DNA of 64,000 nucleotides, taken from contig CM019217.1 in NCBI GenBank assembly GCA_009741485.1, positions 31,534,061-31,598,060 on the forward strand, given 5' to 3'. Shown piece by piece: positions 38,901 through 52,260 of the stretch. The position numbers were made by a program, and so were the translations under genes. Numbering within the stretch: the stretch's first letter is position 1; the number at the start of each line of letters is the position of its first letter. The notes under the pieces were generated by a model. That model was not told where the DNA came from and made no database searches. It saw only the letters and a program-made list of their open reading frames with translations. This stretch comes from Malurus cyaneus samueli. Its lineage: Eukaryota; Chordata; Aves; Passeriformes; Maluridae.

Positions 38901-41900
38901 ACCCTGATGACAGTGATTAGTATAAACATTAAGTTATATGTGGGAAGGGTGTGGGAGATATACTTTCTTATCCTCAGGCAAATGAGAGGTTGGTTTATGC
39001 ACAGAGTATCTTACCTAATCTGAAACCTGATAATATTAACTTGTAAAGTTTTCAAACTTATATCTGTCTTTCCATTAGAAATATCAGAATGTGGTAAGTA
39101 TTACTATTAATTGTAAAAATCTTCCCTTCCAGAATACATTGCTCATAAACTGGTCTGTGCATGAAAGAATAGTTGCTCTAAAAAACGAAGAAGCAAAGTC
39201 AAAACAAAATCCACCTGCCCAAAAAAAACCCAAAACAAACGAAACCTACTCTGTCTTCGCCTCTTCAGCGCATGGTCTATTGTAATGCTATTTATTAAAA
39301 ATTGCTACTTGAAGCTGTCTAATTTCTCTATTAATTTTCCTATATGAAAAAATATTTAGAATAAATTCCTGAGATGACCAGTCTTTATTTATGGCAGCAG
39401 AATTTTCAGTTATATGTAGAAACATCTAAAACCTGCAGCTGGAATTTAAGAAATTCCAAATTGATCACAATGACGTATAATCTACGCTTTTCTTTGTAGA
39501 CCCATCTTTACATTAAAAAAAATTTAAAAATTGGCTAATGTCTCAGACCAGAGCATTCTCTACATTATAAAAGATCAAAGGGCTATAGTCTGAAAAAAGG
39601 TATGTGTACCACAATGAAGAGACTTTAAATGTGTAATTTCGAAGTTTCTGCTTCTTGGAGTAGAATCCATACTAGTGTGTTAAGGATAAAGCCTCTCAGA
39701 GTGATGCCTGAAGGAAATTAAATACTGGACAATCCTGGTATTGAGTACCTAGAGACAGAAAAGCTGAAATAAGCCTATACAACCTTTCTCTTTAGAAGTG
39801 GGGAGCATTATTTCACCAAGGTGAATACTTCCTTGCAGGGCTGCCTGCAGAAACTTCTTTGTAAGACTAAGGTCCACGACTTTCCTTCGAAAAATGAAAT
39901 GAGCTTTTCTTTGTTTTCAGGACATGATGGAGAGAAAGAAAAGAGCTGTAGAAAAACTTATAACTCATGACAAAGCTAGAGTGGTTTGGACTTCCTTCTT
40001 CCTTTAATGCACTTAAAATATCACAGTCCAGGAAACTGCTGTAGGTATTTAAAAACACATAACTGTTTTCCTGGCCCATCTGGCTCTTCTTTGCAATGAA
40101 ATGGCTTCAACAGGGGGAGTTTACTTTCAAATCAGGGAGATGGGTGGTTTGAAGTCACATCCCCAAGGAAAGGGTAAAACTGAACCTTGCTCTTGTGGTC
40201 ATGAGTGAGAGCTGTAGTCACTGAGATGCCAGTAGTTTAAAATAAATCCATTAAATTCTGTGAGAACTGTATTCCATGCTACAGCTACTACAACTACTAA
40301 TTCTACTCTCCTTTGATAGAAAAGCATTGTCCCATTCACGTGGTAGCTGTGGAGTAGATTTAGGCACTGTAAAAGAGATGGGCTGCCCCACAGAGTCAGG
40401 TTCTAAAGTATTAGGCTCATTTACACTAACGGAGCACAGATGCCAAGGGAAACTGAGCCGTTATCTGAGTTTCTGGACTTCAAGAATCAGTCAGGAATTA
40501 AGCAGAGAATTAAGAGTCACAGTTCAGACTTTAGACATCTGCCTGAGTCCAAGGCTTTTTTTTTGATGATCTACCAGGTTTTCTATTTTCACTATCTGTG
40601 CTAAAATTAGAGAGAAGAAAAGGCATTCAGACAGAACATATGTCACTGATCGAATATAAATTGCCTCTCTGCTAGGCTGTATGGTGAGCTCTGTTAGCAC
40701 TTTGGGTGTGCTCTTGGCCTTGGCCCTGGTTGGACCTGGAGCCATAGCAGCCTCACATGGGGCTGGAATTGGACGAGACACCTGGCTCCTGAAGTCCACC
40801 AGATGTTGTCCTCTGACCACCTAAATCACTGAAGAACAAATGGAATCATATAAAAACCTGATCATGATAGGGTGTCGTTTTCTCAGAAAGAGAGAGCTCA
40901 ATGAAGTTCACTCACAGTTGCAGGGAAATACCCACATTTCTCAGGGTTTCAGGGAAATGAAATTGTTTCACAAATTACAGACTGCAGATATTTCAGCTGA
41001 AGTCTGAAGATTCTGCAACTCCTCCTGGCCAGGCTTTGTATGCTGTCCAAAGGTAAAAGCCCTCTGAAGTTATTTTAGATCTTTAGTGGAGAATTCATTG
41101 TGTCCATGTGCTGTACCCAGCAAAAATGCATAAATCTGTCTGAAATGAGCATTAATCATAAAAAAGTAGGCATGATGGATTACCAGTCTCTGTTTTCATG
41201 ATATTCAATAGCTATAGCCAGGCAAAGAAAATTGTTTCCTTGAAGTCTTTCCCAATGAAGACAATGTCTGCCTGCAGACATAACAGCTCATATACACATC
41301 AATATCCTCCCTGAGGAAACAATTAGTGGAATTTCTAGAAGAAACCATTCATAATCTGTAGAAGTGCCAGGGAAATAGATTTAATTATGAATCGTTTTAC
41401 TTGACTTAAAATATTCAGATTGCGTCCAAGTCATAGACCCAACATATTTAATTTTATTTGTTTCCCCCTTGGTATTAATTCCTAGCTTGTTGCTATTACT
41501 TCTGGTTCCTTTCCTTTTAGTTTCTCAAGCACCAAATTTTATAGAAGCAGTAGCCCTGAGTTACTGAAAGCTTCTCTAAAATTAGCAGACTAATATGATT
41601 GCACACAGTAGCAGATTAATATAAATTTTTTGCAAAAAATGGTTTATGACTAGGAATACTTCAGGCAGGGAAAAAAAGCAATTTGAAAAAGGTTTATAAA
41701 GGCTGTGTTAGAGGCCAGAGTAGCTCAGAGACCCTTCCTAAAACATGGCAAAGCAAGATAGCTAGTGCACACACATGTGATATAAGGGTAATAGCAGAAA
41801 AGCATTAAGTCAAACCAAAGTACGTAACATACAACTGATATCACCCAGAGCAGTCTGGGAATGTTGCTCTAAATGCTTCCCTAATAGAAAATATCTTTTT

Positions 41901-42106
41901 GTGTAGAAAGATTTGTATACTTTTTTGCTAAACCATTTTGTGTCTGGCAACAGATGGATATCAAGTATTACCATTAATTGGACAGATTATAAATTTTTGG
42001 TTTTAAACCATTTATAATAAAGACTGCTCCTCTCTTTGATGGCAAAGAATCTCTTGAAAATTGTGGCTTACACCAATTTTCTCATGAGCTTTTTGGGATG
42101 ACATTT
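35993..42106. other. AT-rich non-coding DNA, no gene recognised
   Basis: No gene or repeat family was recognised in six kilobases. A GC-richer patch at 40681-40824 holds small frames on both strands and is discussed as a finding. Around 40320-40560 the composition is closer to balanced, without recognisable motifs. The remainder is AT-rich with ordinary short A and T runs. Confidence 0.5.
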
Positions 42107-42624
42107 TGTTCTGGTTTGAACGAACTCAAATGGGAGCAAAACATTCCCAAGCTCCAGCAAACCTCCCCCCCTTCTCTTTTCCCCACCCAGGTCCCAGAGA
42201 CAAACTTTTCCACAGAGAGGAAAGTGAAAAGAAAAGGGAAAAAAACCCTATTTATTAAAATTATAAAACAAAAGAAAAAACCTGTGGAATCAGGTTAGAT
42301 CTCAAAGCCTTTCTCTTCCCTCCTGGGAGAGCTTCCCCGGGATCCCAGAGGGGTTGGACAGAGGTCTCTCTCCGGTTGTTCACTGAAGGGTCTTTCTCAC
42401 CTGTCGTGCCACGGGAAAAGTCCTCCAATTCTCAGATGACGAAAAAAAAAATTTGAGGAAAACAAGTCCAAAGAAAGGGGAAAAATAAAGGAGCAGTCCC
42501 AGAGAGCAGACAGCTTCTTTTCCACGCTGATCCCGAGAGCCCCGGGGAGAGAAAAAACGTGTGTGTCTTGTCCCTTTCCCCCCCTTGTCCTTGAAGGGAG
42601 GAACATCACAAACAAACCAGAGCA
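42107..42624 (-). mobile_element. solo LTR-like element with 12-bp inverted termini
   Basis: The 518-bp block starts TGTTCTGGTTTG and ends CAAACCAGAGCA, an inverted terminal repeat with one mismatch and the TG..CA ends typical of LTRs. Its G/C- and purine-rich composition contrasts with both flanks. Read on the minus strand, a polyadenylation-type AATAAA lies near 42255, about 150 bp before the 3' end. A plausible R/U5 follows it, and before it lies a U3-like segment with the proline-codon-like and C-rich runs common in retroviral LTRs. This suggests minus orientation. I saw no clear target-site duplication. A non-autonomous DNA element with short inverted ends is the alternative. Frames inside it (for example 42098-42298) are not genes. 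Confidence 0.65.
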
Positions 42625-45600
42625 GTCTGACTAATGTATAGTTCAGAAGGGTTGTTTAACTTTTTCTCTAACATAAGCAGATGATGGAATACAATACTCA
42701 GCTAACCTGGGACACCTTTTCTTCTAAATCACAGTAATTTTATTTTTTTAGGTTTTTGTTTTTTTTTTTTTTTTTTATCAAGCAGCATAGTGAGTCTTGA
42801 AAAGTATAATTCAGTAAAGGACTGAAGAATTTAAAGAACAGTAGGCCCATTCCTTAGATGATGACTCTCATGGCCTTATAGAAAACTATAATTTAATCTT
42901 GAATTGACTCAAAGTGAAAGATTTTGTCTTTTTCCATATACTCATTAGCGTCATTTATTGATTTCTAAACTGCCCAGTTCATTTCAATCATGTAAATAGT
43001 CCCGTGTTTATTTTTTAATTCCACTTACCCTGACAAGTGCTAGTAAAATTGTTACGAACAGCATGGAAATTTCAGTATTTGTTAAATATATCTGTAATTT
43101 TTGTAGGCTTATATTAGGTTGAAAAATAGCATAGTTTAATTATGATCTTGAGGGTACAAACGTCAATGCAATTTAAAAAAATAGTTTTAAGATGAAGGAC
43201 CAGCAATTAGTGGTGCCACTACCATCTAGTGGGGATTTTTTTTGCTGCACTGTGGCCACAGTGGTGCTCCGGATTGGCGAAGGCAGGTGGATGCCTGCTG
43301 GTGGATACCTGAATGCCTTCAAGCCTGTTTGGCTGTAGAGAAGCAAATACATAAACATTCAAAGTTTCTCCTTTAGAATGTTTTGTAAGCAATTTCATTT
43401 ATTATGTTACATAATTTGTAACATCAATGACCGAAACATTTTTTAGTCCATTAGTGAATGTCTCCCTCTGTGTAATTTCCTTATTTCTCTTCTATATACA
43501 TTCTTCCTAAATCCTATTTGATGACTGCTATCAATAGCCCTAAACTATGTCTTTTATAAATAACTCAAATTTTTTCTTGATATATGGAATAAAAGATAAG
43601 AAAAAAGTACTTCAATAAGCCTTTTGAACAGAGTGTATAACTTTCCTGACAGTTTTTCAATAGGACTTTGGTGCTGCACAGAAAAGCAACATTTGCCAAT
43701 CAGCTGTCACAAACTATGAATAGAAATATGTGTATTTTCAAGCTCCTCTACTGGACAAGCTGGCTTTGTTTGTTCCTGTCACAAAAAATCCATCAAAAAA
43801 TAGCTTCAGATGAGAATCAGACTCAGCATAGAAATAGCATGACCTCATGAGGTTCACTTACTCTACAGCACAGTCAATTCTCACCTAAAGAAAAGTAAAG
43901 CACCCACTGATTGCAATAGATCTTTTAAATCAGTTCAGATCAGTCACTGTTTAGTGATATTCTGTATCATTCTTCTGAACTTATTTTACTGATAGTTAAC
44001 TACTAAACTCACTTGTTAATTGACCCATTGGACTTCAATAAAATAGAAGAAACTGAAACAATATAAGGAAAACCTAATTTGCTGTTCAGGAATATAATAT
44101 ATATATATAATCTTCAAGGACAAAAAACAATCCTTCTAACATGGAATATTTGATATATAATCTGGACAGTATTTAGAAAGATTAAAAATGTTTGAATATA
44201 TTTCAGTAGTTTTCCTTTTGAAAGGGAAATCTTTCGATAATTTCCCATAAATTCCACTTTCAACTTCTACTGTTATTTATTAATGTCTTCTAAATATATT
44301 CCTTTTTTTTTTCTTTTCTTTCTTAAAGCAAAAAATGGGATAGCAAATCATTAATTTAACTGAGCATACAAAAATTTTAGAATGAAGTTGCAATCTTTTT
44401 AAAAAGGATAATATCATAATTCCTGGGTTAAGAATTTAATTCATCTTTCTAAAAAGTTCCATATCTCATGCATTATACCTGTACTTTTTAGACTGTATTT
44501 TTTGCTTGTAAATATTTCCAGTTATCAACATGATATAAGTTAAGTGCACGTTACAATAAAATGTAGGGCCCTATTCTATAGGTTGACAAATTCCCTGTTG
44601 ATTTTAAATGTTGTGATTAAGAGTTCTATTCAAGTTTGTGTCATGGCACTGTCCTTGATTCGTGCACTGCACTTCAGGCAGTGTCAGTAAGTCAGGTGAC
44701 AGTGATCCACCTCTGGCAGCTCTCAGATGGGATGATGAACATCCATGAACAAATGAGCGAACCTCTCACCAAAAGTAAGGTGCTGCTCTTCAGAGGCTTG
44801 GGAGACTAGAAAGGGAAAATATTTAAGACAAAGAAGAAACACACAAAGGGCTGCTGAAGACCTCTAAAAACAGAGGTTAATTCAAGGAAAGAACAAAGGA
44901 CTTTTTTTCCCTGGCTGAGAGGAAATCTTTAGTTGCCACATCAGCTGAAGTTGAGAGGAACTTGCTGTACAGGTCAGAGAGGAGACTCTATTATCTGCAT
45001 GAGGTACCTAAATAAGGAAATAAAATCAGGTTCAGGAGAGAAGAGTCTAAAAGGATGGTGTTCCATTTCTAGAATACACAAGAGCACTGAGGACACTAAG
45101 GTAAGCAGTTGCACTGCCAGGTTTTCAGAAATTCAGCTCTGTCCTCTGGTATGGGTGTCTCAATTAAGAGCATGGACATTATGTCATAAGAGTCCACATC
45201 GGGTAGATTTCAGGACTCAGGTGGCCCTCTCTCAGGTCCCAGACTCAGAGATGTGAGGCTGATGTGGCTTCATGTCCCTATGTCCAGCCAGTGTTGAGGC
45301 TGAGCAAACATTCCCGATAGTGCACCACACTGCTAACACAGCTCACCGCACACACCAGCACAGAGAGAAAGCAGCGCCTTGGAGGGCACCCATGCCCCCA
45401 GACACCATTCTCACACAAACTTGAGCAGCAAGAACTTGATCCAGTGTCTCTGGCTGCTCACTACTGAAGGCTGCTGGTGGACGAGTAAAAGAGAAAACCT
45501 TAATGCTGTGAGAACACTGATCAGCAGTAGCCAAAACTCCTGTGTGTTATCAGAACTCTTGCAGTTTCAAATCCAAACCACAGCAGAGTATGGGCCACTG

Positions 45601-47278
45601 GAGGAAGCTGACTTCAAACTTACACATGGAGGAAGCTGACATCAGTCCAGTCAGCCCCAGGGGAGCATCCCATAAGTCTTGTTTATTCCCATATCCCGTC
45701 TAAGCCATATCAGAAACTCTACAGTCTCAAGTCACTCTTCCTCCTGCATCAATAGTAAGTCCTATACCTCTCAGGCAATCACCTGGATAGCACGATACCC
45801 ATTTGAAGAGAGCAAGTTGAGCTGACTAATCCTCGTGGGGTTTCCACTGGGGTCAGTGGCCTAGTGAGTCTTGGGTGGTCTTTGGAGAAGCTGGTTTTAC
45901 ATCATTTTTTTTATCAAGTCATCAGTGCCCATCTGCCTGTGCCTTTCCCACCATCCTGGCTGGACAGCTGTTCCCTGTGATAAGCTTTTATTCATATAAC
46001 CTATCACACTTAAAATACTCCAAATACAGTTAAAACTTGTTTTCAATTTAATATTAATAATAATTGCTGTTTTGATTAGTAATAATTACTGTCACTTTGT
46101 TTCAACTAGCATTTTGATAAGTTAATTATATATAATATGGTATATAATAATTAATAAAAAATAATACAATGAAATGAGGCAGACTTAAATATTTCAAGAC
46201 CTCTAACTCATAATGTGTTTATATTTTTTACTGGAAAATTTGAAATTTGATTTTTATTTTTCCAATTCAAAATATCAGAATGGGTTTTGTGTCTTTCAGA
46301 GGGTTTTTTAAGTTTTTCAAAGCCTAAGAAATATATTAGCAAGTAAAAGTTTAGGCTCCTTGTTGAATATGTACTGCTACTTACAGAACAATAAAAATTA
46401 CAATTTTCCCACATTTTACAATTTTTAAGGAAGTTTTAAAGGTTAATTTCATTGCAAATTATAAACACAAGGAATTTTGAAAAACTGGTTCAGATAAAAA
46501 ATGAAAATGAAATCTGTTAAAGAAGTATATTATATTTTGTGACATAATTGTAAGGAAACCCTGAATAATTTCTTCCTTAAATCTTTAAAATCAGAAAATG
46601 ATAGTATTATTTGCATATATTTACTGGCTTTCCTTTAATTTCATACACAAAAATTATAGTACAAGTTTTTCTACTTGTGTCATTGCCTTATCCTTCTTCA
46701 ATATCACACTGCTTGCAATGAGCTTGAGTATTTGTCATACAGAAAATGAATATGGCACAAAATCAAATTTTATTAAAGCTTTAGATCTGGCTCTCCTTCT
46801 ACCACCAGAAGTGTTAAAAGCATTTCTGAATTGATGAAGCAGCTTTTCTATTTCTCCTTAGATTTTTCCCAACCTACCTTATGCTACAATATAGAATGTA
46901 CACTGAGAATTTTAGCAACATGCTAATCAATATTTTTACTTCCTACTTTGAGATCCGTTTGATAAGGTTAATGTAATAGGATTATGTTATAAATGCTGTT
47001 CCTACAAGATTACGGACATATTTGGTTGTAATGACATAGGATTCATCACTTAATGTGTTTGTTTGGTACAAACATTTTCTCCAAATTCTAATTAAACACA
47101 AAATAATTGCAATTGTGAGTTACTGAATTGATCATAATTTGCTTGTTTCTCTTGCACACTTCTCATTCTCTATTTATTGTGTCAAATGTATTGTCTAACA
47201 CTGCATTGTTTCCACTCTCTAATGAAATGAACAGAGGGCAAGTAAATAGTTTAAAATTATGCAATATGATCTCTCTTT
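42625..47278. other. AT-rich non-coding DNA; GC-richer stretch at 44640-45960
   Basis: No gene was recognised. The stretch at about 44640-45960 is less AT-rich and contains frames up to 107 codons (44933-45256) without a known motif, plus a repeated TGGAGGAAGCTGAC near 45600 and 45630. It could be an old unassigned repeat or a non-coding exon. A T tract lies at 42759-42776. A palindrome cluster at 43208-43263 is listed separately. Confidence 0.5.
43208..43263. promoter_or_regulatory. palindrome cluster with CTCF-like core
   Basis: TAGTGG (43208-43213), CCACTA (43216-43221) and TAGTGG (43227-43232) alternate in orientation. On the minus strand 43222-43232 reads CCACTAGATGG, which fits the core of the CTCF motif (CCA, C, T, AG, purine, G/T, GG); the next base departs from it. 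A perfect 16-bp palindrome, CACTGTGGCCACAGTG, follows at 43248-43263. CTCF sites mark chromatin loop anchors, but binding here is only inferred from the motif. Confidence 0.35.
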
Positions 47279-47305
47279 AAAACACAAACACAAACACAAA
47301 CAAAA
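47279..47305. repeat. short (ACACAA)n microsatellite
   Basis: About four imperfect hexamer units AAACAC/CACAAA in a row. It is a simple repeat just upstream of a CR1 fragment. Confidence 0.8.
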
Positions 47306-47389
47306 CATCTGCATAAACTTAACTTTACTAATTTGTCAGGGAGATGGAGAGCCCACCAAAGGCACAGGACATCCAATATCTTCCAGTTA

Positions 47390-47652
47390 CCAGTCTCGTC
47401 TCTTCTTTCACATAAGAAGTGACAGGATGAGAGGAAATTACCTCAAGTAGTACTACAGGAAGTAGATTACATATCAGGAAAGAATTCCTCACTGAAAGAG
47501 TTTGGCATTGGAACATGCTGGTGGTGGAATCACCATTACTGGAAGAGAATGTGGCACTTAGAGATGTGGTTTAGTGGTGAACATGGTTGTGCAAGGTTAA
47601 TCATTGGACTTAATATCTAAGAGGCCTTTTATAACCTTAAATAATACTATGG
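47390..47652 (+). mobile_element. CR1 LINE 3' fragment, old
   Basis: Segments in the CR1 order are CAGTCTCGTCTCTTCTTTCA, GAAGTGACAGGATGAGAGGA, AAAGAATTCCTCACTGAAAG, GGCATTGGAACATGCTGGTG and GTGGAATCACCATTACTGGA. They are followed by GATGTGGTTTAGTGGTGAAC, GGACTTAATATCTAAGAGGC and a decayed end AATAATACTATGG, where the terminal ATTCTATG repeat would be. Divergence is higher than in the other copies and the terminal repeat is blurred, so this is an older insertion of a different subfamily from the copy ending at 17055. Confidence 0.8.
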
Positions 47653-50600
47653 TCTACTTTCTATTTTAAAACCCTACAATTGCTTCCAAAGCTGTTATTA
47701 TGTTTTTACTCTTTTCAGAAGTTTTATCTTTATGTGGTCGTTTCTCTAGAAGCTGTTTTGCTTCTCTATTTGTATTCAGTAGCTTTTCTTTACCAGACTT
47801 GTTTTCCAGTCCTTCCCCTCCCTGTATTTTGACACTTCAGACTAAACATAACCACTCTTCTGTCTGATGTATATTTTTAGATCTTGTCTAACAATTTCCA
47901 CTGTCCAGTCTTTCTTTGTAATGCAAGTGTTCATTCATTGCTCTCTTAGTGTCTCTGTAGATTTGCCTGTATCACAGGGCATCATCCATATCAATTATAT
48001 TATTATTTTCCACAGGCATATATGGACAGATGTAAAAATCCATTTAAATATATTGGATATATCAGTACAGGTTCATTAGCTTAGGTTTCTTGCATCAAGT
48101 AGTGCCTGAAATCTGAGTTTCTTTATGTAAAAAATAGACATGATTTGTGTGTGCTTGTGCCATATTGAACAAAACTAAATTTAGTTGTGATTAAAATATC
48201 ACATATTAATTTACTTGAACTTTTCCAGCAGTTATGCCTATAGGTACTTAATTAGTCAAACAGATGATTTTTAACTATGGATGGGTTTATAGTGCTTTAG
48301 GGAATTAGACATTTATCCTTGATTAAAGCTTTTACATATGACCATAACAGAGATAATAGAAATTGGCATACTGCTGACTTAGTAATAGGAGAATATTTTC
48401 CAGATCCCATTTATGCTTATATAGATTTGTAAAAATTATTGAAATAACTTCATTCCCTAGGCAGTTATACTCATTGATGCTGAAAGTACTGCTTTGCTGG
48501 TATGACTAGTAGCAGGAAATATTTAAAAGCTTTTGTTGTATTAAATTTTACCTTTTTTTCCTATTTGTTTTGGGCAGAATATGTTTTTCAAGTTTCTCAG
48601 AAAGTCACAAAAATACTGCCTAGTTTGTTACACATTCTTGGTGCTACTTTTCATGCCAAAATCCATGTAACTTTTTTGAATTTTCTAGGCTTGTTTCAAA
48701 ATACCAGCTGAATGATGTGATGGGGGTGAACTCTGTGGCTTGTCCATGGAAAATCTAGTCTGTGGTACAGACAAAACATATTCAAATTACATGCTTTTTA
48801 ACAGCCTCCCCTCCACAGCTTCTTTCTTTGCTATTTTTACTTATGTTTGCTTTTATCACAGATCACAACAGTCTTACTTTCAGTGATATGTTGGTTCCAT
48901 TGTCATGAAACTTAGGTATCCGAATATTCATAGGTCATAGCTTAGCAACAGATTTTTGAAGGATGTACGGAAGACTATCAACCATAGTTCCCTATATTTC
49001 TAACTATATTTTGAGATTTCTTTAATGGGAAACTTTCACTTTGCTTTTTGAGAAGCCCCAGGTTAAGTGGAAAAGAAGGGAGCAAACCTGTGACATGCAA
49101 AGCCCAAGAAATGGTAATGGCATTTGGCAGAAAAGGAGATGTGTCACCAAGAACAAAGGATGATCATGAAGGAGGACTGAGTTTACTTCAAAATGGAGAA
49201 TTTTATTACTACAGCAGGGGATGAAGAAATAATGATGGTGAAATAGTAAAAGATGAAAAGAAAAGGGCCAGAATAGACTCCCAAAAAAATGTTATAGGAT
49301 GAGATAGCTCTGGGAAGCTTAGCATCATTCAAGGAAACAAACTTTAAACAAAGAAATATAGGAGAGAACTGTCATTTTCAAGAAAGGCAAGTTGGTATCT
49401 ATCAATGGACTCAGAAGTGGTAGTTACTAATAGTTTAATTGTGCTATTAAAACAGATCCAGGAACATGATCAATTTGGCATATAGTCAAGGTGGCTATGT
49501 CTTTACCACTTTTTCTTACACATTATACAGGCACCCTCCTCACATGAAAGAAAGAGAATAAGTTCCTTTGGATACAGATCACAGCTTAGTTACTCACTCA
49601 GATAAGCCATAGCTCTGAAACTCCCTCACTGACTAAGGAAGCATTCTTGGGATAGTTCTCTCCTAATTGAGGAATCTATGTTGAAATTGGACGTATACAC
49701 ACTAGTCCACAGCCTTTCCTTAGAGTTTTTCATGTGAAGGTTATGGCTAAATAACCAAAATGATGCTGTGACTTAATTGTGGACAAAAAGCAAGCTGTTC
49801 ATGTTTTTATTGTTAAATATTCTCCTATATTGTAAACGGTATTATTTATTTTAACCATAAATGGTTGCATTTTGGGGACAACTCAAGGTTTCAGTAACTA
49901 ATATCAAGCCACTCTGTTCGATTTGTTATTTTAGTACATTCAATATTAGACTTAGTGTCTTATCTACTATCACTTTACTAGTTTTACATTAGTGAAAAAG
50001 ATATTGTGACTTTCTGGAATTATACTTGCTTGAGGAAGCAGGTCAAGACCATCTTAAATTAAGAATAAATTCTTATCTGCCTATTATTATATAGAAATTC
50101 TATTACTGCAGTTGGAATTAGTTCTTTTAGGACTCCATGTGCTTTTACATAAAAATATAACAAAAATTCGTGCCAAATAAAAATGGAGTTTAATCTCTTA
50201 CTTTAATACTCAGATAAAACTAGGCAGTTTTGAATGTTCAGCTGCCATGAAAATCTTTCTAATAAATATTTTTTTAATTGAAACATACAAATGCAGTCTG
50301 TTGAAAAAATCTGTGGCATTAGGTGCAGAAATCTAATTTGAACGTTGGCAAATTTATGTCAAAAGGAGACAACCATATGTAGGAGAAAATTACACCTTGC
50401 ATGTACCACTGGCTACCACTCTTTCAAGCTGTATTCTACCCAACGATTGTGCCTGAAATAGAATTGATTTGAACTCAGTCCTAAATAAGTAGTTAGATGT
50501 AACAGTAGAAAGTATGGAATGTAGCTTGACACAATCGTCATTGTGTATTCAGAATACAATCAGCAAATAGACTCAGTGTGGTTATAAGACATGTGAGCCA

Positions 50601-52104
50601 TTATCTAGTCTGCAGATTAATTTCTTACCCATAAGTATATAACTGAGACATTGTGGGGGTGGGAATTGCATAGCTGTAAGGAAAACATATTTTATGTGCT
50701 AATCTAGTAAGAAGCTGTCAGTTTTCAAAAGGTCATCATCCTGCAAGATTGTAAAGACGATCCCCCTTTGTAGTACTGCTGTAAAAAACAAATGACAGAT
50801 TGAAATAAAGAGACCTTCACTCTGTCATGCATTTTAGCAAGCAATAATTTTATAAATGATATGTAAAGCATGATATAATTTGTTGATCTTATTCAAAACC
50901 AAATTGTATCTACAAAAACAGGATGTAAGATAAGTTTAAAATTTTAATATTCATTTAGTGACCATATTGGTAGACTTTGATATAAATAGAAATATTTTTA
51001 TGTAATATAATTATGTAATTATTTATTATCCAAGTATTATATTATCTATTTTATCATATTTGATTTAGTCCCATTTATAATTTATCTCCATCACCTTCTT
51101 TGTATTGATTTTTTTGGATAAAATTCATTTTAAATGCTTTCTCCTTAGCCTAACAATCAGAAACTACTACACATTGCATCTCAGAATCCTTTTTAAAAAT
51201 GTTGGAACCACCCAATGGGTGTGGTTTTGTTTTCATTTAGAAGATCTGAAGTAGCAATAGTCATTGGCAGATCAAACCTGACCATATGATAGAAGCTGTA
51301 AATCTGCCTTAACAGTCGTATCTCTTACTAGCTTTAAATACAAATCAGGACTGAATTACATTCCTTGGTTAACATGTTGGCAAACTATTTTTATTACTGA
51401 AAAATGGTGGCATTAGTGAAAAAAAAAAACTTACGCTTTATATATCCTCCCTATATTTATACATTTGTCCCTATATGTAATATATAACTAATAAAATATT
51501 GATGTTTTGAAGGAATATGTCAAAATACTTTAACCATTGAAATTGTTGCTATGCAATCAGGACAAGAAAAAAATGAAAGGGATTAAAAAAAAGTCTAAGA
51601 CAACTGGTTTATAGGTGAATGCTTTGAAAATAAGCATTTCCATTTCCAGTATTATCTAGAAATACTTTTGATTTTAAATATTCCCAACTGCTAATTTCCT
51701 GAAAAAACATGAAGCTTGAGGTGCATGTTTGTGTGACAAGTTATATTCCACTTACCAATTCCGCAATGTAAGTCTCTGATGGGTGTAAAAACAAACATCA
51801 TAAGAAAGAGTTCTCCTAAAGTAAATTTGACAATGAAGATACTAAATTGCAGAAATTGACCTGAAATAAAACATATTTTTGAAGAATGAAGTCTTTTACA
51901 GCTGAGAAAGCAACCAACTCTGTACAAACCATTTTTCTTATTATTTCTCTCTCTTTTGGGACACATCTGTTAAAGTATTAGTAGTTTTGGCATTTTCCAA
52001 CCTCCTAGTGGTTGATTTTGTCATCTTAATTCTATTGCTAGCGAATGTGTTTGAAATGTCAACTACTTTTACCATATACACTTTCATTCATCCTTTTTGT
52101 GAGG

Positions 52105-52260
52105 TAAACAAATCAAGTAGTTTCAGTCTCTCTTCGTGAGAAATTGCTCTGTGCCCTTGTTCTTTCTCACTATCCTTCTCTGAATCTCTAATCCAAAGTC
52201 AAGTTCTCCTTTGAGGCAGAGAGAGCAGAGCTGCATCGTCTCCAGTGTTCTAAAGGCATA
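52105..52260 (-). mobile_element. possible ancient CR1/L3-like fragment
   Basis: The phrases TTTCAGTCTCTCTTCGTGAG, AAATTGCTCTGTGCCCTTG and TATCCTTCTCTGAATCTCTA resemble, in order, the reverse complement of the CR1 3' coding region just before the ORF2 end (compare CAACTCTTTCAGATTGTCCT at 35065 in this window). Divergence is high, no terminal repeat is present, and borders are vague. Confidence 0.3.

Noticed and set aside
42098..42615. Frames of 66 and 72 codons on both strands
   Set aside because: They lie inside the LTR-like element and reflect its purine- and C-rich runs.
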